Shown here one piece after another: positions 1 to 9,482 of a stretch of DNA of 64,000 bases (positions are counted from its first letter, which is position 1; each line of letters begins with the position of its first letter). Source of the DNA: JAVJRN01 sp040218415 (GTDB taxonomy: Bacteria > Bacteroidota > Bacteroidia > Cytophagales > Cyclobacteriaceae); contig JAVJRN010000050.1 in the NCBI GenBank assembly GCA_040218415.1, forward strand, positions 32,194 to 96,193, given 5' to 3'. The notes beneath the pieces were generated by a model. That model did not search any database. It was given only the letters and a program-made list of their open reading frames with translations, and was not told the DNA's origin. A program made the translations under genes and the position numbers.

Positions 1-1
1 C

Positions 2-907
2 GAATTCCGCGAGTATCAAAAGCTGAAATCGACCTATGTCGATGCGTTACCAAAAATGGTAAGCCCTGTAGATGGCAGAGTTCACACCGATTACAGACAG
101 ACGGTAGCAGCTACCGGAAGGTTAAGCTCCAACAATCCAAACCTTCAAAACATACCAATCAGAACGGCCAAAGGAAGGGAAATAAGAAAAGCCTTTATTC
201 CCAAAAATGATGATTATGTAATTTTATCCGCCGATTACTCTCAAATCGAACTACGTATCATGGCTTCTTTTTCTAAAGATGAAAGCATGATCGAAGCATT
301 TAAAAAAGGCGTGGACATTCATAGCAATACTGCCAGCAAAGTCTTTAAGGTTCCTCTCGAAGAGGTTGATTCGAGTATGCGACGCAAGGCCAAAGAGGTC
401 AACTTTGGAATTATCTATGGTATATCCGCTTTTGGTTTGTCACAAAACCTGAATATCTCAAGATCAGAGGCAAGTGAAATTATTGATGCTTATTTCAAGG
501 AGTTTCCGTCAGTCAAAAGCTATATGGATGATATAATCGAAAAAGCCAGAAAAGACGAGTACGTAGAAACTATTCTTGGCCGAAGGAGATATTTGAGAAA
601 TATCAACGCTAAAAACTTTACCATGCGAGGCTTTTCCGAACGCAACGCGATCAATGCTCCTATACAAGGTAGCGCCGCAGATATGATCAAAATGGCCATG
701 ATCAAAATTCATCAATGGATGAAAGAAGAAAAACTCCAGTCCAAAATGATCATGCAGGTGCATGATGAATTGGTCTTTGATGTTCACAAATCAGAGTTAG
801 ATTTGCTCACATCCAAAGTGGATGATTTTATGAAAAATGCAATGCCGCTAGATGTGCCTATGGAAATAGGTATTGGTTCTGGCGAAAACTGGTTAAAAGC
901 ACATTAA
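2..907 (+). CDS. polA: DNA polymerase I, C-terminal polymerase domain (5' end outside window)
   Basis: Family A DNA polymerase that fills gaps in repair and replaces Okazaki primers. The frame is open from base 2, so only the last ~300 residues are present; the exonuclease domains lie upstream of the window. Visible signatures are TGRLSSNNPNLQNIP, motif A (DYSQIELR, near base 235) with the metal-binding Asp, motif B (RRKAKEVNFGIIYG, near 385-425) with the dNTP-binding Lys and O-helix Tyr, and motif C (QVHDEL, near 755) with the second catalytic Asp. The internal ATG at 56 is not the true start. The dehydratase gene follows after 6 bp, so the two are probably co-transcribed. Confidence 0.97.
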   Translation, partial: EFREYQKLKSTYVDALPKMVSPVDGRVHTDYRQTVAATGRLSSNNPNLQNIPIRTAKGREIRKAFIPKNDDYVILSADYSQIELRIMASFSKDESMIEAFKKGVDIHSNTASKVFKVPLEEVDSSMRRKAKEVNFGIIYGISAFGLSQNLNISRSEASEIIDAYFKEFPSVKSYMDDIIEKARKDEYVETILGRRRYLRNINAKNFTMRGFSERNAINAPIQGSAADMIKMAMIKIHQWMKEEKLQSKMIMQVHDELVFDVHKSELDLLTSKVDDFMKNAMPLDVPMEIGIGSGENWLKAH

Positions 908-913
908 TTTAAT

Positions 914-1861
914 ATGATGAATATTCCCTCTTTATCAGATATAAAACGAGCACATCAAAGAATCAGACCTTATATTTTAGAAACGCCAGTGATGACATCA
1001 GACTCGCTTGACGAAATAGCAGGCTGTAAACTTTTTTTTAAGTGTGAAAACTTCCAAAAAGTCGGTGCTTTCAAAATGCGAGGTGCCGCGAACATGATTT
1101 TTGGCTTTCGCCCCGAAGAAAGAGAAAACGGATTTGCCACACATTCATCAGGAAACCATGCCCAAGCAGTGGCCAAAGCTGCCAAACTTGCTAATACCAA
1201 AGCCTATATCGTGATGCCTCATAATGCACCCGAAGTAAAGAAAAAGGCGGTTGGATATTATGGTGCAGAAATCATCTTTTGCGAGCCTACAGAAGAGGCC
1301 AGAGAACAAGCTGCACAAGAAGTGATAGAAAGGACTGGCGCAATATTCGTTCCTCCGTTTAACGACTCCCGAATCATTGCTGGTCAGGCTACAGCAGCTA
1401 AAGAATTTATTGAAACCCAAGAAAAGCTTGATGTAATCATGACACCAGTAGGCGGTGGTGGCTTAGCCGCTGGCACATGCTTGGCAGCTAACTATCTGGA
1501 CCTTAAAATAAAAGTCATTCTCGCCGAGCCAGAAGAAGTTTGCGACACCTATGACTCCTTCAAGTCGGGAATTCTTCAAAAAGTAAAATCTACCAATACC
1601 ATCGCCGATGGTTTAAAGGTGTCTTTGGGAGAATTAAATTTCAAAATAATCAAAGAATACGCCTCCGACGTGCTTCTTGTAAACGAACAGGAAATCGTAG
1701 CGGCCATGCGCATGATTTGGGAAAGAATGAAAATAATTATTGAGCCTTCTTGTGCGGTTCCTTTTGCCGCATTACTGAAAAACAAAGAACAGTTCAAAGG
1801 AAAAAATGTAGGAATTATTCTCACTGGTGGAAATGTTGATTTGGGTGAACTTCCATTTTAA
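914..1861 (+). CDS. PLP-dependent threonine/serine dehydratase (serine racemase-like)
   Basis: Fold-type II pyridoxal-phosphate enzyme of the threonine ammonia-lyase / serine racemase group. It probably deaminates Thr or Ser to the 2-oxoacid, or racemises Ser. The Schiff-base Lys is in GAFKMRGA (about residue 54), followed by the substrate loop SSGNHAQ, the phosphate-binding glycine loop GGGGLAAG (about residues 180-187), and a C-terminal GGNVDL. At 315 residues it lacks the C-terminal ACT regulatory domain of biosynthetic IlvA, so it matches the short catabolic/racemase type. Start could be 914 or 917 (tandem ATGs). It lies between polA and a lipid kinase with very short gaps. Family is certain; exact substrate is not. 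Confidence 0.88.
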   Translation: MMNIPSLSDIKRAHQRIRPYILETPVMTSDSLDEIAGCKLFFKCENFQKVGAFKMRGAANMIFGFRPEERENGFATHSSGNHAQAVAKAAKLANTKAYIVMPHNAPEVKKKAVGYYGAEIIFCEPTEEAREQAAQEVIERTGAIFVPPFNDSRIIAGQATAAKEFIETQEKLDVIMTPVGGGGLAAGTCLAANYLDLKIKVILAEPEEVCDTYDSFKSGILQKVKSTNTIADGLKVSLGELNFKIIKEYASDVLLVNEQEIVAAMRMIWERMKIIIEPSCAVPFAALLKNKEQFKGKNVGIILTGGNVDLGELPF

Positions 1862-1864
1862 GCT

Positions 1865-2749
1865 TTGAAAAAGATCTTTATTGTCGGAAATCCAAAGTCA
1901 GGAACTGGGAAATACTACAAGTATCGAGAACGGCTAATCAATGAGCTGCAAATAAATAAGATTGGTTTTGAAGCTTTTGAAACGTCCGCTGTGGCCAATG
2001 CAAATCATGTGGTTGCACAGCATTTCGATCCCACTTTTACAGATATTATTGTAATTGGTGGTGACGGCACACTAAATGAAGCAGTCAATGCCCTGAAGAC
2101 AAATGTGCCCATTGGAATTATTCCTTCGGGTACTGGAAACGACTATGCCAAATGCTTTGATCTAGGAAAGAGTATTGAGGAAAAAATTCAAACTGCGATT
2201 CATGGGAATCCTTATTTTACAGATGTTGGAGTATGCAATGGTAGGAAATTTCTTAATGGTGTAGGAGTTGGTTTCGATGGTCAAATTGTCGCGGATCTTA
2301 TTCAAAGAAAAACCTGGTTAAAGGGTGTTTTTAAATATTATTACCACGTTTTGAGTATTCTTGGCACTTACAAAACTCGCCTCTTTGATTTTAACATTAA
2401 CAACCATTCTGAGAAGAAAGAACGTTTAATCCTATTGTGTGTAGCGAAAGGAACGACTTTTGGCGGAGGTTTTAAGCTAACACCTCATGCAAAACCTGAC
2501 AATGGAAAACTCTCCATTTGTACCATTGGCGATATTTCACCCCTCAAACGCTTTTTGAATATTTTTAGGTTGCAAAATGGCACACATCACGTGTTAAAAG
2601 AAATAGACCTTCTCGAAGCTAACTCTATTTCCATCCGGGAAAATGCCTTGCTTGAAGCGCATATTGACGGAGAATATTTTGGCAAACCCCCTTTCAACTT
2701 TTCGATTGATAAAAAAGCCATTCAGGTTCGAGCAAAGCGACTACTTTGA
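1865..2749 (+). CDS. diacylglycerol kinase-family lipid kinase (YegS/DagK type)
   Basis: Soluble lipid kinase of the DAGK_cat superfamily, phosphorylating diacylglycerol or a related lipid at the inner membrane face. Key motifs are the nucleotide-binding GGDGTLNEAV (about residue 65) and PSGTGNDYAKC (about residue 88), plus the C-terminal EAHIDGE segment; 294 residues is the usual length. The start is TTG at 1865, 3 bp after the dehydratase stop; its translation MKKIFIVGNPKSGTGK fits the family N-terminus and there is no better ATG. The 3' end overlaps the convergent lgt gene by 9 bp. Confidence 0.9.
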   Translation: MKKIFIVGNPKSGTGKYYKYRERLINELQINKIGFEAFETSAVANANHVVAQHFDPTFTDIIVIGGDGTLNEAVNALKTNVPIGIIPSGTGNDYAKCFDLGKSIEEKIQTAIHGNPYFTDVGVCNGRKFLNGVGVGFDGQIVADLIQRKTWLKGVFKYYYHVLSILGTYKTRLFDFNINNHSEKKERLILLCVAKGTTFGGGFKLTPHAKPDNGKLSICTIGDISPLKRFLNIFRLQNGTHHVLKEIDLLEANSISIRENALLEAHIDGEYFGKPPFNFSIDKKAIQVRAKRLL

Positions 2750-3517
2750 GGCTTGTTTTTTATAGACGAAAAGGTATGTTAACCCTGTAGCCAAAATAAT
2801 TAACAAAGAAATAAACTGGGAGTGTGAAAGTACCCCATCAATTATGAAGCCCCTTCGTAGGTCTCCTCGGAATATTTCAATGACTCCTCTTCCCACAGCA
2901 TATAAACTGATATAGATAAAAATCAGCCTTCCCTCCAAGCGATGATATTTCTTAAGCATAAGCAAAAGCACCAAAATCATCGATATCATGGTTACCGAAT
3001 AAAGTTGGGTAGGGTGCAGCGCCGTATTCAGTGGTTCTGCCTGAGAAGCTGGATCTGAAAACGTAATACCCAAAACACTCTCTGTTGGCTGTCCGTAACA
3101 GCAACCTGCAAAAAAGCAGCCCATTCTGCCAAATAAATGAACAATGGCGCCTGTAATCGCAATTCTGTCCATCATAGGCCATAGCGGCCATTTTTCCTTT
3201 CTAAAAAACCAGACGGCAGTAGGAATAACAAAAAGCAAAGAGCCATAAAAGACAAATCCGGTACGAAACTTCTTGAACATATTGCTCGGATTGCTGAAGT
3301 AATAACCCGGGTCTTCGAAATAGAAAAACAATTTCCCCCCCACAAAAGCTGCAAGAATGATTAATATGGCAAGATTCTGAATCTTTTCTGGTGAAATACC
3401 AAGCTCTTTTTCTACCGTTTTAGACATATACCAGTAGCCAAAAATGGCGCCTAGCATGATCATGAAACCATAGGTATGTATGGTCATACTACCGATCTGA
3501 AATAATTCTGGATGCAT
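2741..3517 (-). CDS. lgt: prolipoprotein diacylglyceryl transferase
   Basis: Inner-membrane enzyme that transfers diacylglycerol from phosphatidylglycerol to the lipobox cysteine of prolipoproteins, the first step of lipoprotein maturation. The Lgt signature is clear: HLFGRMGCFFAGCCYG with the essential Arg, then HPTQLYS; there are about seven hydrophobic segments over 258 residues. It serves the many lipoproteins encoded in this window. It is convergent with the lipid kinase (9-bp overlap). A TAnnTTTG element lies only 5 bp upstream of the ATG, suggesting a very short leader. Confidence 0.95.
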   Translation of the reverse strand: MHPELFQIGSMTIHTYGFMIMLGAIFGYWYMSKTVEKELGISPEKIQNLAILIILAAFVGGKLFFYFEDPGYYFSNPSNMFKKFRTGFVFYGSLLFVIPTAVWFFRKEKWPLWPMMDRIAITGAIVHLFGRMGCFFAGCCYGQPTESVLGITFSDPASQAEPLNTALHPTQLYSVTMISMILVLLLMLKKYHRLEGRLIFIYISLYAVGRGVIEIFRGDLRRGFIIDGVLSHSQFISLLIILATGLTYLFVYKKQASK

Positions 3518-3521
3518 TTGT

Positions 3522-3529
3522 CAAAAATA
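3522..3529 (-). promoter_or_regulatory. possible Bacteroidota -7 promoter element for lgt
   Basis: On the minus strand the octamer reads TATTTTTG, a match to the Bacteroidota -7 consensus TAnnTTTG. It is 5 bp before the lgt ATG, so transcription would begin at or near the start codon. No clear -33 TTTG is seen, so this is weak. Confidence 0.3.
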
Positions 3530-3691
3530 TTCCTTTTTCGCTATTCGAGAAGTATAACCTACAGTTTTGTTCATTCACTTCTTTTTCCTTGTTAACGTAG
3601 TATTTACCAACTCGACAAACTTTTAGGCGTGACTGTTGTTATCTAACCACAAATTCGCCGACTGTTCAATCTTTAAAAAATAAAAGAGATT

Positions 3692-5533
3692 ATGGAAAGT
3701 TATGAGAAATTGCGAGTCTTCGACTTATTGTTTGACCAGTTCAAAAACAACCCTCTTGAAGCCTCCATATCGAGCAAAGTCGGGGGCAAGTGGAAGTCCT
3801 ATAGCTCTTCGCAAGTCATTAGCGCCTCCTCCCGAATTGCCTTGGGCCTCTTGGAACTAGGCATTAAAAAAGGCGACAAAGTTGGTTTAATATCGGAAAC
3901 ACGTCCAGAGTGGAATTTCGTGGATTTCGCTTGTCAGTTCATTGGTGCTGTCACCGTGCCAATGTATCCAAACCTGGGGACGAAAGATTACGAATATATT
4001 TTTACCCAAGCCGAGTTAAAAGTGCTTTTCGTTTCAAACAAAACACTTTATGACAAGGTCGCTCCCGTCAAAGAGCGTTTGGGTAGTTTTAAAATTTACA
4101 CCTTTGATAACCTCAACCAAGCAGAAAATTGGGCTTCTATTTATAAAATAGGACAAACCAAAGAGCTTAATGATATCAAGCAACATAGAGCAGCGGTAAA
4201 ACCTACTGACTTACTCACCATTATCTATACCTCAGGCACTACGGGAACACCCAAAGGAGTAATGCTTTCTCATAGCAATATTGTAAGTAATGTCTTAGAA
4301 ATAAAAGATGTACCGAACCTGAACCCAGGAGATAAGGCATTGAGCTTTTTGCCGATTAACCATATTTTTGAACGCACGGTGCTTTATTCTTATATGACCG
4401 TGGGAATAAGCATTTACTATGCTGAAAATATGGATACCATTGGGGAAAACCTCAAGGAAATAAAGCCTCACACTTTCAGCACTGTTCCTCGGGTTTTGGA
4501 AAAAGTATATGATAAAATTATTGCGAAGGGAAGTGAACTGAGTACCCTTAGAAAGGGTGTATTTAACTGGGCCATCAACCTTGGCTTAAGCTACGACCCT
4601 AACGAAAAACAGAATACCATAAGCAAAAAGCAATTGGAGCTTGCGCGCAAATTGGTTTTCAGCAAATGGCACGAAGCACTGGGCGGAAACATCAAAACCA
4701 TCCAATGTGGTGCTGCGGCGCTGCAAGAAAGATTGATGCGTGTGTTTTGGGCGGCCGATATAACCATTTTTGAAGGTTATGGACTAACAGAAACATCCCC
4801 AGTGGTTACCGTAAACCGTATTGGTAAAATGAAGCTGGGAACTGTAGGAACCGTCATTGATGGTGTGAAAATAAAATTGGCTGAAGATGGAGAAATTCTG
4901 GTCAAAGGGCCTAATGTGATGTTGGGATACTACAAAAATGAAGCTTTAACCAAAGAAATAATCCAGGACGGATGGTTCAAAACTGGAGATGTGGGCTTGT
5001 TAGACGAAGACGGGTTTTTATCCATTACCGATAGAAAAAAAGAGCTATTCAAGACATCTGGTGGTTTATATATTGCGCCTCAGCAGTTAGAAAACACCTT
5101 GAAAGAATCGATCCTGATTGACCAAGCCATGGTCATTGGTGATGGCAAAAAATTTCCAGCAGCATTGATCTCGCCAAATTTTGCGCAGCTGACCGAAGAA
5201 GCCAGCAAAAGGTTCATGTTGGTGTCTGATTACAATGAGTTGCTTAAAGACCCAACCATTAAAAAACTATTTCAAAAAGAAATTGAACAGATCAATCAGA
5301 ACTATGGTAAATGGGAAGCCATCAAAGAATACAGAATCGTTTCAGAACCATGGTCTGTAGAAACGGGTGAGCTAACGCCTACACTGAAGCTAAAAAGACG
5401 TGTTATCCTTCAAAAATATCAGCATCTGGTCAATGATATTTATAAAGATGATGGATCTAACTTGTTTGGTGATGTCACGGAGGTGAAACACGAAGACCTA
5501 GACAAAGAAATAGTAGATGCGTTAAATGGTTAG
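3692..5533 (+). CDS. long-chain acyl-CoA synthetase (AMP-forming fatty acid-CoA ligase)
   Basis: ANL-superfamily ligase that activates fatty acids to acyl-CoA through an acyl-AMP intermediate, feeding lipid synthesis or beta-oxidation. Core motifs are the phosphate loop YTSGTTGTPKG (about residue 179), GYGLTETSP (about 363), GWFKTGDVG (about 428) and DRKKELFKTSGG (about 450). At 613 residues with a long insert between the core motifs it resembles the FadD15/bacterial long-chain type. It is likely monocistronic, and its stop overlaps the convergent hybrid kinase by 4 bp. It is functionally linked to the fadJ/thiolase operon at 47-51 kb. Confidence 0.92.
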   Translation: MESYEKLRVFDLLFDQFKNNPLEASISSKVGGKWKSYSSSQVISASSRIALGLLELGIKKGDKVGLISETRPEWNFVDFACQFIGAVTVPMYPNLGTKDYEYIFTQAELKVLFVSNKTLYDKVAPVKERLGSFKIYTFDNLNQAENWASIYKIGQTKELNDIKQHRAAVKPTDLLTIIYTSGTTGTPKGVMLSHSNIVSNVLEIKDVPNLNPGDKALSFLPINHIFERTVLYSYMTVGISIYYAENMDTIGENLKEIKPHTFSTVPRVLEKVYDKIIAKGSELSTLRKGVFNWAINLGLSYDPNEKQNTISKKQLELARKLVFSKWHEALGGNIKTIQCGAAALQERLMRVFWAADITIFEGYGLTETSPVVTVNRIGKMKLGTVGTVIDGVKIKLAEDGEILVKGPNVMLGYYKNEALTKEIIQDGWFKTGDVGLLDEDGFLSITDRKKELFKTSGGLYIAPQQLENTLKESILIDQAMVIGDGKKFPAALISPNFAQLTEEASKRFMLVSDYNELLKDPTIKKLFQKEIEQINQNYGKWEAIKEYRIVSEPWSVETGELTPTLKLKRRVILQKYQHLVNDIYKDDGSNLFGDVTEVKHEDLDKEIVDALNG

Positions 5534-8322
5534 GTTTTCTGGTCTAAAATAAGGTTCACGGCACTCACTATCTTTTGATACAAATCTTTGGGGTGAAATG
5601 GTTTAGTTATCAATCCATTCATCCCAATTTTTTTGACCTTTTCGTCTATTTTTCCAATGCTCTCCGCCGTAAGGGCAATCACTGGGACTTTGCTATTTGC
5701 ATTATTTAACAATCTAATATGCCCAATAGCCTCATAACCATCCATCACTGGCATCTGTAAATCAAGTAAAACAATATCTACAAGCTCATCTTTCAGTGTT
5801 TCGACGGCCTCTTTGCCATTTTTAGCTTCAATCACTTGTGCTCCCCAATTTTTCAAAAATTCCCGCGCAATCATGCGATTTACAATATTGTCTTCTACCA
5901 GCAATACTTTTAAATCTAGTCTCTCATTAATGCGCGCTTTAGGGTTGCTCAGTTTCTTGATTGATGAGACTTTCAGTTTCAAATCAAAATAAAAAGTGGA
6001 GCCCTTCCCCAATTCTGATTGCAGCTTAATCTCAGAGCCCATAAGGTGAAGTAAGTTTTTAGTAATACTTAATCCCAAACCTGAGCCTCCAAATTCTCTC
6101 GTAATATAGTTTTCTGCTTGCTTGAAGACTTCAAAGATTATTTCTGTCTTTTCTCTGGCTATACCCAAGCCACTATCTATGATGAAAAACCTTAACTTAC
6201 TGTAGTCCTTATTAGTAAACTTAACATCAACGGCAATTTTTACTTCTCCTTGCTTGGTAAACTTGATGGCATTACCAATTAGGTTGTTCAGAACCTGACT
6301 TATTCTTACCGAGTCTCCTAGATAATTATCGGCCAACACACTGTCTACCTCTAATACTAGTTTTAACCCTTTTTCATCCGCCTGAGATTGATAATTAGCG
6401 TGTATACTGTTGAGCAGATGACGAAGGTTAAAAGATGAAGACTCCAGCTCAAGATTACCACTGGAGATTTTATTATAGTCAAGCACGTCGTTTACCAGTG
6501 ATAGTAAATTGTCACTGCTAAAGCGCAGTACTTTTAGCTTTTCGTTCAGAGATTGGTCCTTGTTTTGAATCGACAATAAATGAACAGAGCCAATAATGCC
6601 GTTGAGAGGAGTTCTTATTTCGTGAGAAATCGTAGAGAGAAAATTTTCCTTTTCTTTGGCGGCCTCCTCCGCTTTTTCTTTAGCTACTTTTAGCTGCTGG
6701 TACGTTGAGCTCGTTTTGTATACATAACTCACCCAATTACTGAAAAATCTTAAAAACTCAACCACAAAAGGGTGAAACCGGTTTTCTAGGTTATTAAAAC
6801 TAGCGAGAATAAGTTCGGAATGAAGACGACTATCATCATAAATAGGTAATGCCAAGTACGATTTAAATGGCTCTGGGGAGTCTTTGTAGTATGCCTTTAT
6901 TTCCCCATCAACCAACGTCGTGTTTTTCGGGTCTTTAAAAAACTCAACCAATGGGTTTCCTCCCTTAATCCGACTATAGCTGTAACTTACTTCTTGGCTG
7001 TCTATTGGCTTAATTACAGCAAAGTTCAAGTTGAAATATATCGCCAGCTCTTTTAAGGCAATGGGTATCAGCACATCTTTAGGTTCCGGAATACTGGCTA
7101 AAATATTCAGCATAGTCAACCCTTCTTTGTAAGAAATCAGCTGCAGTTCTTCATTATGCTTTTGCGTAACATCCTTTGAACTACTTTGAATGGCCGTTAT
7201 TTCACCAATATCATTTTTTATCAACCGAGTATGAGACTCCAGCCATATAAAAGAATGGTCGGCTCTTTTCCAACGGCACCTTACAGGTTCTACTACCTTT
7301 CCTTCGAGCAGGCGCTTGAAGCTCGTGCGCATTATATTAATGTCTTCCTGATGGATAAACTCAGACGGCCTTTTGTTGAGCATATAATCCGGTTCAAACC
7401 CCATCTTTTCTTTGATGGACGAGGATACATACTCATATGTGCTATCCAACCTATGCAAGCAGATAATATCTGTCGTGTTTTCAGAAAATAACTTGAATAA
7501 GTTGGCATTGTGGTCTCGGTCTTCCTCAGTCTTTTTTGCCTTCGTAATATCCCTTGCCACGGTTCTTATTCGAACCATCCTCCCGTTTTCATAAGACATG
7601 GTCGTCTCATGGTGTAACCATTTCACATCTCCATGCTTACCTATTATTCTGTATTCGTATTCACAGGCCGGAGACTGACTTTTTAACTGTTGAATATAAA
7701 AGGCTTGCATGTCGCTAAGATCCTCCTCATGAACGTATTTCCACACGGTATCACCTACAAAATCTTCAATCGAGTAATCGGTAATTTTAACCATTGCCGA
7801 ATTGGCATAAATACAAATACCATTTTCATCTAGCTCATAAACACCCTGTCCTAAGCTATCCAAAAGACTATTTAGCTCTGTTTCTGCATCTAGTTTTAAT
7901 TGTGGTGCTTGATGGCGTTCAATGAGTTCCGATAATTGCTCTGCCAATGCCATTAGTCCTTCTTGCTGCATGTTAGTTAAGTCAAATGGCTTATCTTCCG
8001 CTACACACAAAGAACCAATAGGATTGCCTTCGTGGTTATGAATGGCTATTCCGGCAAAATACTTTAAACGGCTTTGTTCTGATTTTAGGTCGTTTTTGTT
8101 CTCCTCAAAGTTATTCTTGACAATCCCTTTTTCTGGTGAAGCTAAGATAGTTTTTGTGAGGGCATTGATCGCCTCAATGGTGTTTTCTGGTGAAGTCCCG
8201 TCGGAAGAGTACAGCAAATAAGCATCTTCTGAAATTAGAGAAACAAAAGCAAAAGGCGTAGAGCAAATGCTAGCAGCCAAAAAACCAATGTTCTCATATC
8301 TCTTGTGAGTCAACTTATGCAT
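5530..8322 (-). CDS. hybrid sensor histidine kinase (GAF-PAS-PAS-GAF-HisKA-HATPase-REC)
   Basis: A 930-residue cytoplasmic hybrid kinase with no clear transmembrane segment. Domains in order: GAF (about 1-140), two PAS/PAC modules (about 145-260 and 275-390), a second GAF-like module (about 400-545), HisKA with phospho-His in SHEIRTPLNG (about 570), HATPase_c with N-box NNLIGNAIKFT and G-boxes DSGLGI and GGSGLGLSI, and a C-terminal REC with the acceptor Asp in VLLDLQMPVMDG and the conserved Lys in ITKPF. It probably senses a soluble ligand or redox state. No response regulator is adjacent, so it is an orphan here; the NarL-type regulator at 51.5 kb is too far away to pair by context. Confidence 0.93.
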   Translation of the reverse strand: MHKLTHKRYENIGFLAASICSTPFAFVSLISEDAYLLYSSDGTSPENTIEAINALTKTILASPEKGIVKNNFEENKNDLKSEQSRLKYFAGIAIHNHEGNPIGSLCVAEDKPFDLTNMQQEGLMALAEQLSELIERHQAPQLKLDAETELNSLLDSLGQGVYELDENGICIYANSAMVKITDYSIEDFVGDTVWKYVHEEDLSDMQAFYIQQLKSQSPACEYEYRIIGKHGDVKWLHHETTMSYENGRMVRIRTVARDITKAKKTEEDRDHNANLFKLFSENTTDIICLHRLDSTYEYVSSSIKEKMGFEPDYMLNKRPSEFIHQEDINIMRTSFKRLLEGKVVEPVRCRWKRADHSFIWLESHTRLIKNDIGEITAIQSSSKDVTQKHNEELQLISYKEGLTMLNILASIPEPKDVLIPIALKELAIYFNLNFAVIKPIDSQEVSYSYSRIKGGNPLVEFFKDPKNTTLVDGEIKAYYKDSPEPFKSYLALPIYDDSRLHSELILASFNNLENRFHPFVVEFLRFFSNWVSYVYKTSSTYQQLKVAKEKAEEAAKEKENFLSTISHEIRTPLNGIIGSVHLLSIQNKDQSLNEKLKVLRFSSDNLLSLVNDVLDYNKISSGNLELESSSFNLRHLLNSIHANYQSQADEKGLKLVLEVDSVLADNYLGDSVRISQVLNNLIGNAIKFTKQGEVKIAVDVKFTNKDYSKLRFFIIDSGLGIAREKTEIIFEVFKQAENYITREFGGSGLGLSITKNLLHLMGSEIKLQSELGKGSTFYFDLKLKVSSIKKLSNPKARINERLDLKVLLVEDNIVNRMIAREFLKNWGAQVIEAKNGKEAVETLKDELVDIVLLDLQMPVMDGYEAIGHIRLLNNANSKVPVIALTAESIGKIDEKVKKIGMNGLITKPFHPKDLYQKIVSAVNLILDQKT

Positions 8323-8490
8323 ACAGTTTTTTTCCTTTACTAAGTCTCTCTTCTCTATCAGCCATTACAGCTATTATTTAATTACTTAAATTAACGTCGA
8401 TAGTAATTAATAAACCACCAAAGAGCTAAAGATATTGAATTTCATAATTTAATAGCTCGCTATCATTGTTCTAATAAAAATTAAAAAAAT

Positions 8491-9384
8491 ATGATAAAAT
8501 CCCTAGATCTTAACTTCCTCAACCACAGCCAAGCCATTGGCTCCTACCTGATCGAAACATCAGCAGGGCCTTTGCTAATTGAAACTGGCCCGCATAGCAC
8601 GATTAAAACCTTAGAAGCGGCGCTTCGAGAAAATGGATATGAACTGTCAGACATCAAACATGTTTTCTTAACCCACATCCATTTAGATCATGCCGGAGCT
8701 GCATGGGTTTTCGCTGAAAAGGGTGCCAAAATATATCTCCATCCATTTGGTGCCACCCACATGGAAAAGCCTGCAAAGCTTATGGAATCGGCCAGGCGCA
8801 TTTACCAAGAGAAAATGGATATGCTTTGGGGAGAAATGAGAAACATCGATCAGCCGCAATTGATTACGGTAGCTCACGGAGATAAAATCAATATTGGAGA
8901 CAAAACCATTACCGCATGGCATACTCCAGGGCATGCCAAACATCACATTGCCTGGCAGTTGGATAATGTCCTTTTTACAGGTGATGTCGCTGGTGTAAAA
9001 ATTAAGGATGGCCCTGTGGTGCCGCCTTGTCCTCCTCCAGATATTAACCTCGAAGACTGGAATGATTCGCTCCAACTGATTAGAGAAATTTCTCCTGAAA
9101 AACTCTATTTGACCCATTTTGGGGATGTTTCAAACGTTGAAGCCCATCTCGAAAGTCTCCACCTCATGCTCAATGATTGGGCGTTTTGGATAAAAGAAAA
9201 CTGGGAAGCGGGAAAGTCAGTAGAAGAACTTACGCCACTTTTTTCCGAGTATACCAAAAAACAACTGATCGAGCTAGAAGTGAGTGAAGCTGATACTCAA
9301 AAATATGAAGCCGCAAACCCTTCTTGGATGAGTGTCGCAGGCCTTATTCGATATTGGAAAAAGAAAAGCGACAGTCAGTCCTAG
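8491..9384 (+). CDS. MBL-fold metallo-hydrolase
   Basis: Metallo-beta-lactamase-fold hydrolase with two metal sites. The main motif HIHLDHAG is at residues 62-69; further ligands are the His in TPGHAKHH (about 146), the Asp in FTGDVAG (about 164) and the His in LYLTHFG (about 208), the glyoxalase II-like set. The C-terminal ~90 residues are helical and may confer specificity. No signal peptide, so cytoplasmic. Substrate cannot be told: hydroxyacylglutathione-like thioesters, lactones or others are possible. It precedes the UspA gene by about 100 bp in the same direction. Confidence 0.88.
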   Translation: MIKSLDLNFLNHSQAIGSYLIETSAGPLLIETGPHSTIKTLEAALRENGYELSDIKHVFLTHIHLDHAGAAWVFAEKGAKIYLHPFGATHMEKPAKLMESARRIYQEKMDMLWGEMRNIDQPQLITVAHGDKINIGDKTITAWHTPGHAKHHIAWQLDNVLFTGDVAGVKIKDGPVVPPCPPPDINLEDWNDSLQLIREISPEKLYLTHFGDVSNVEAHLESLHLMLNDWAFWIKENWEAGKSVEELTPLFSEYTKKQLIELEVSEADTQKYEAANPSWMSVAGLIRYWKKKSDSQS

Positions 9385-9482
9385 TTTTTGCCTGACTTAA
9401 CTCACTTGTAGGGCAATCATAGATCATACAAAAGCTTCTTATTTGGGTTTAGATTGATTGCTAAATAAAGCATAAAACGATC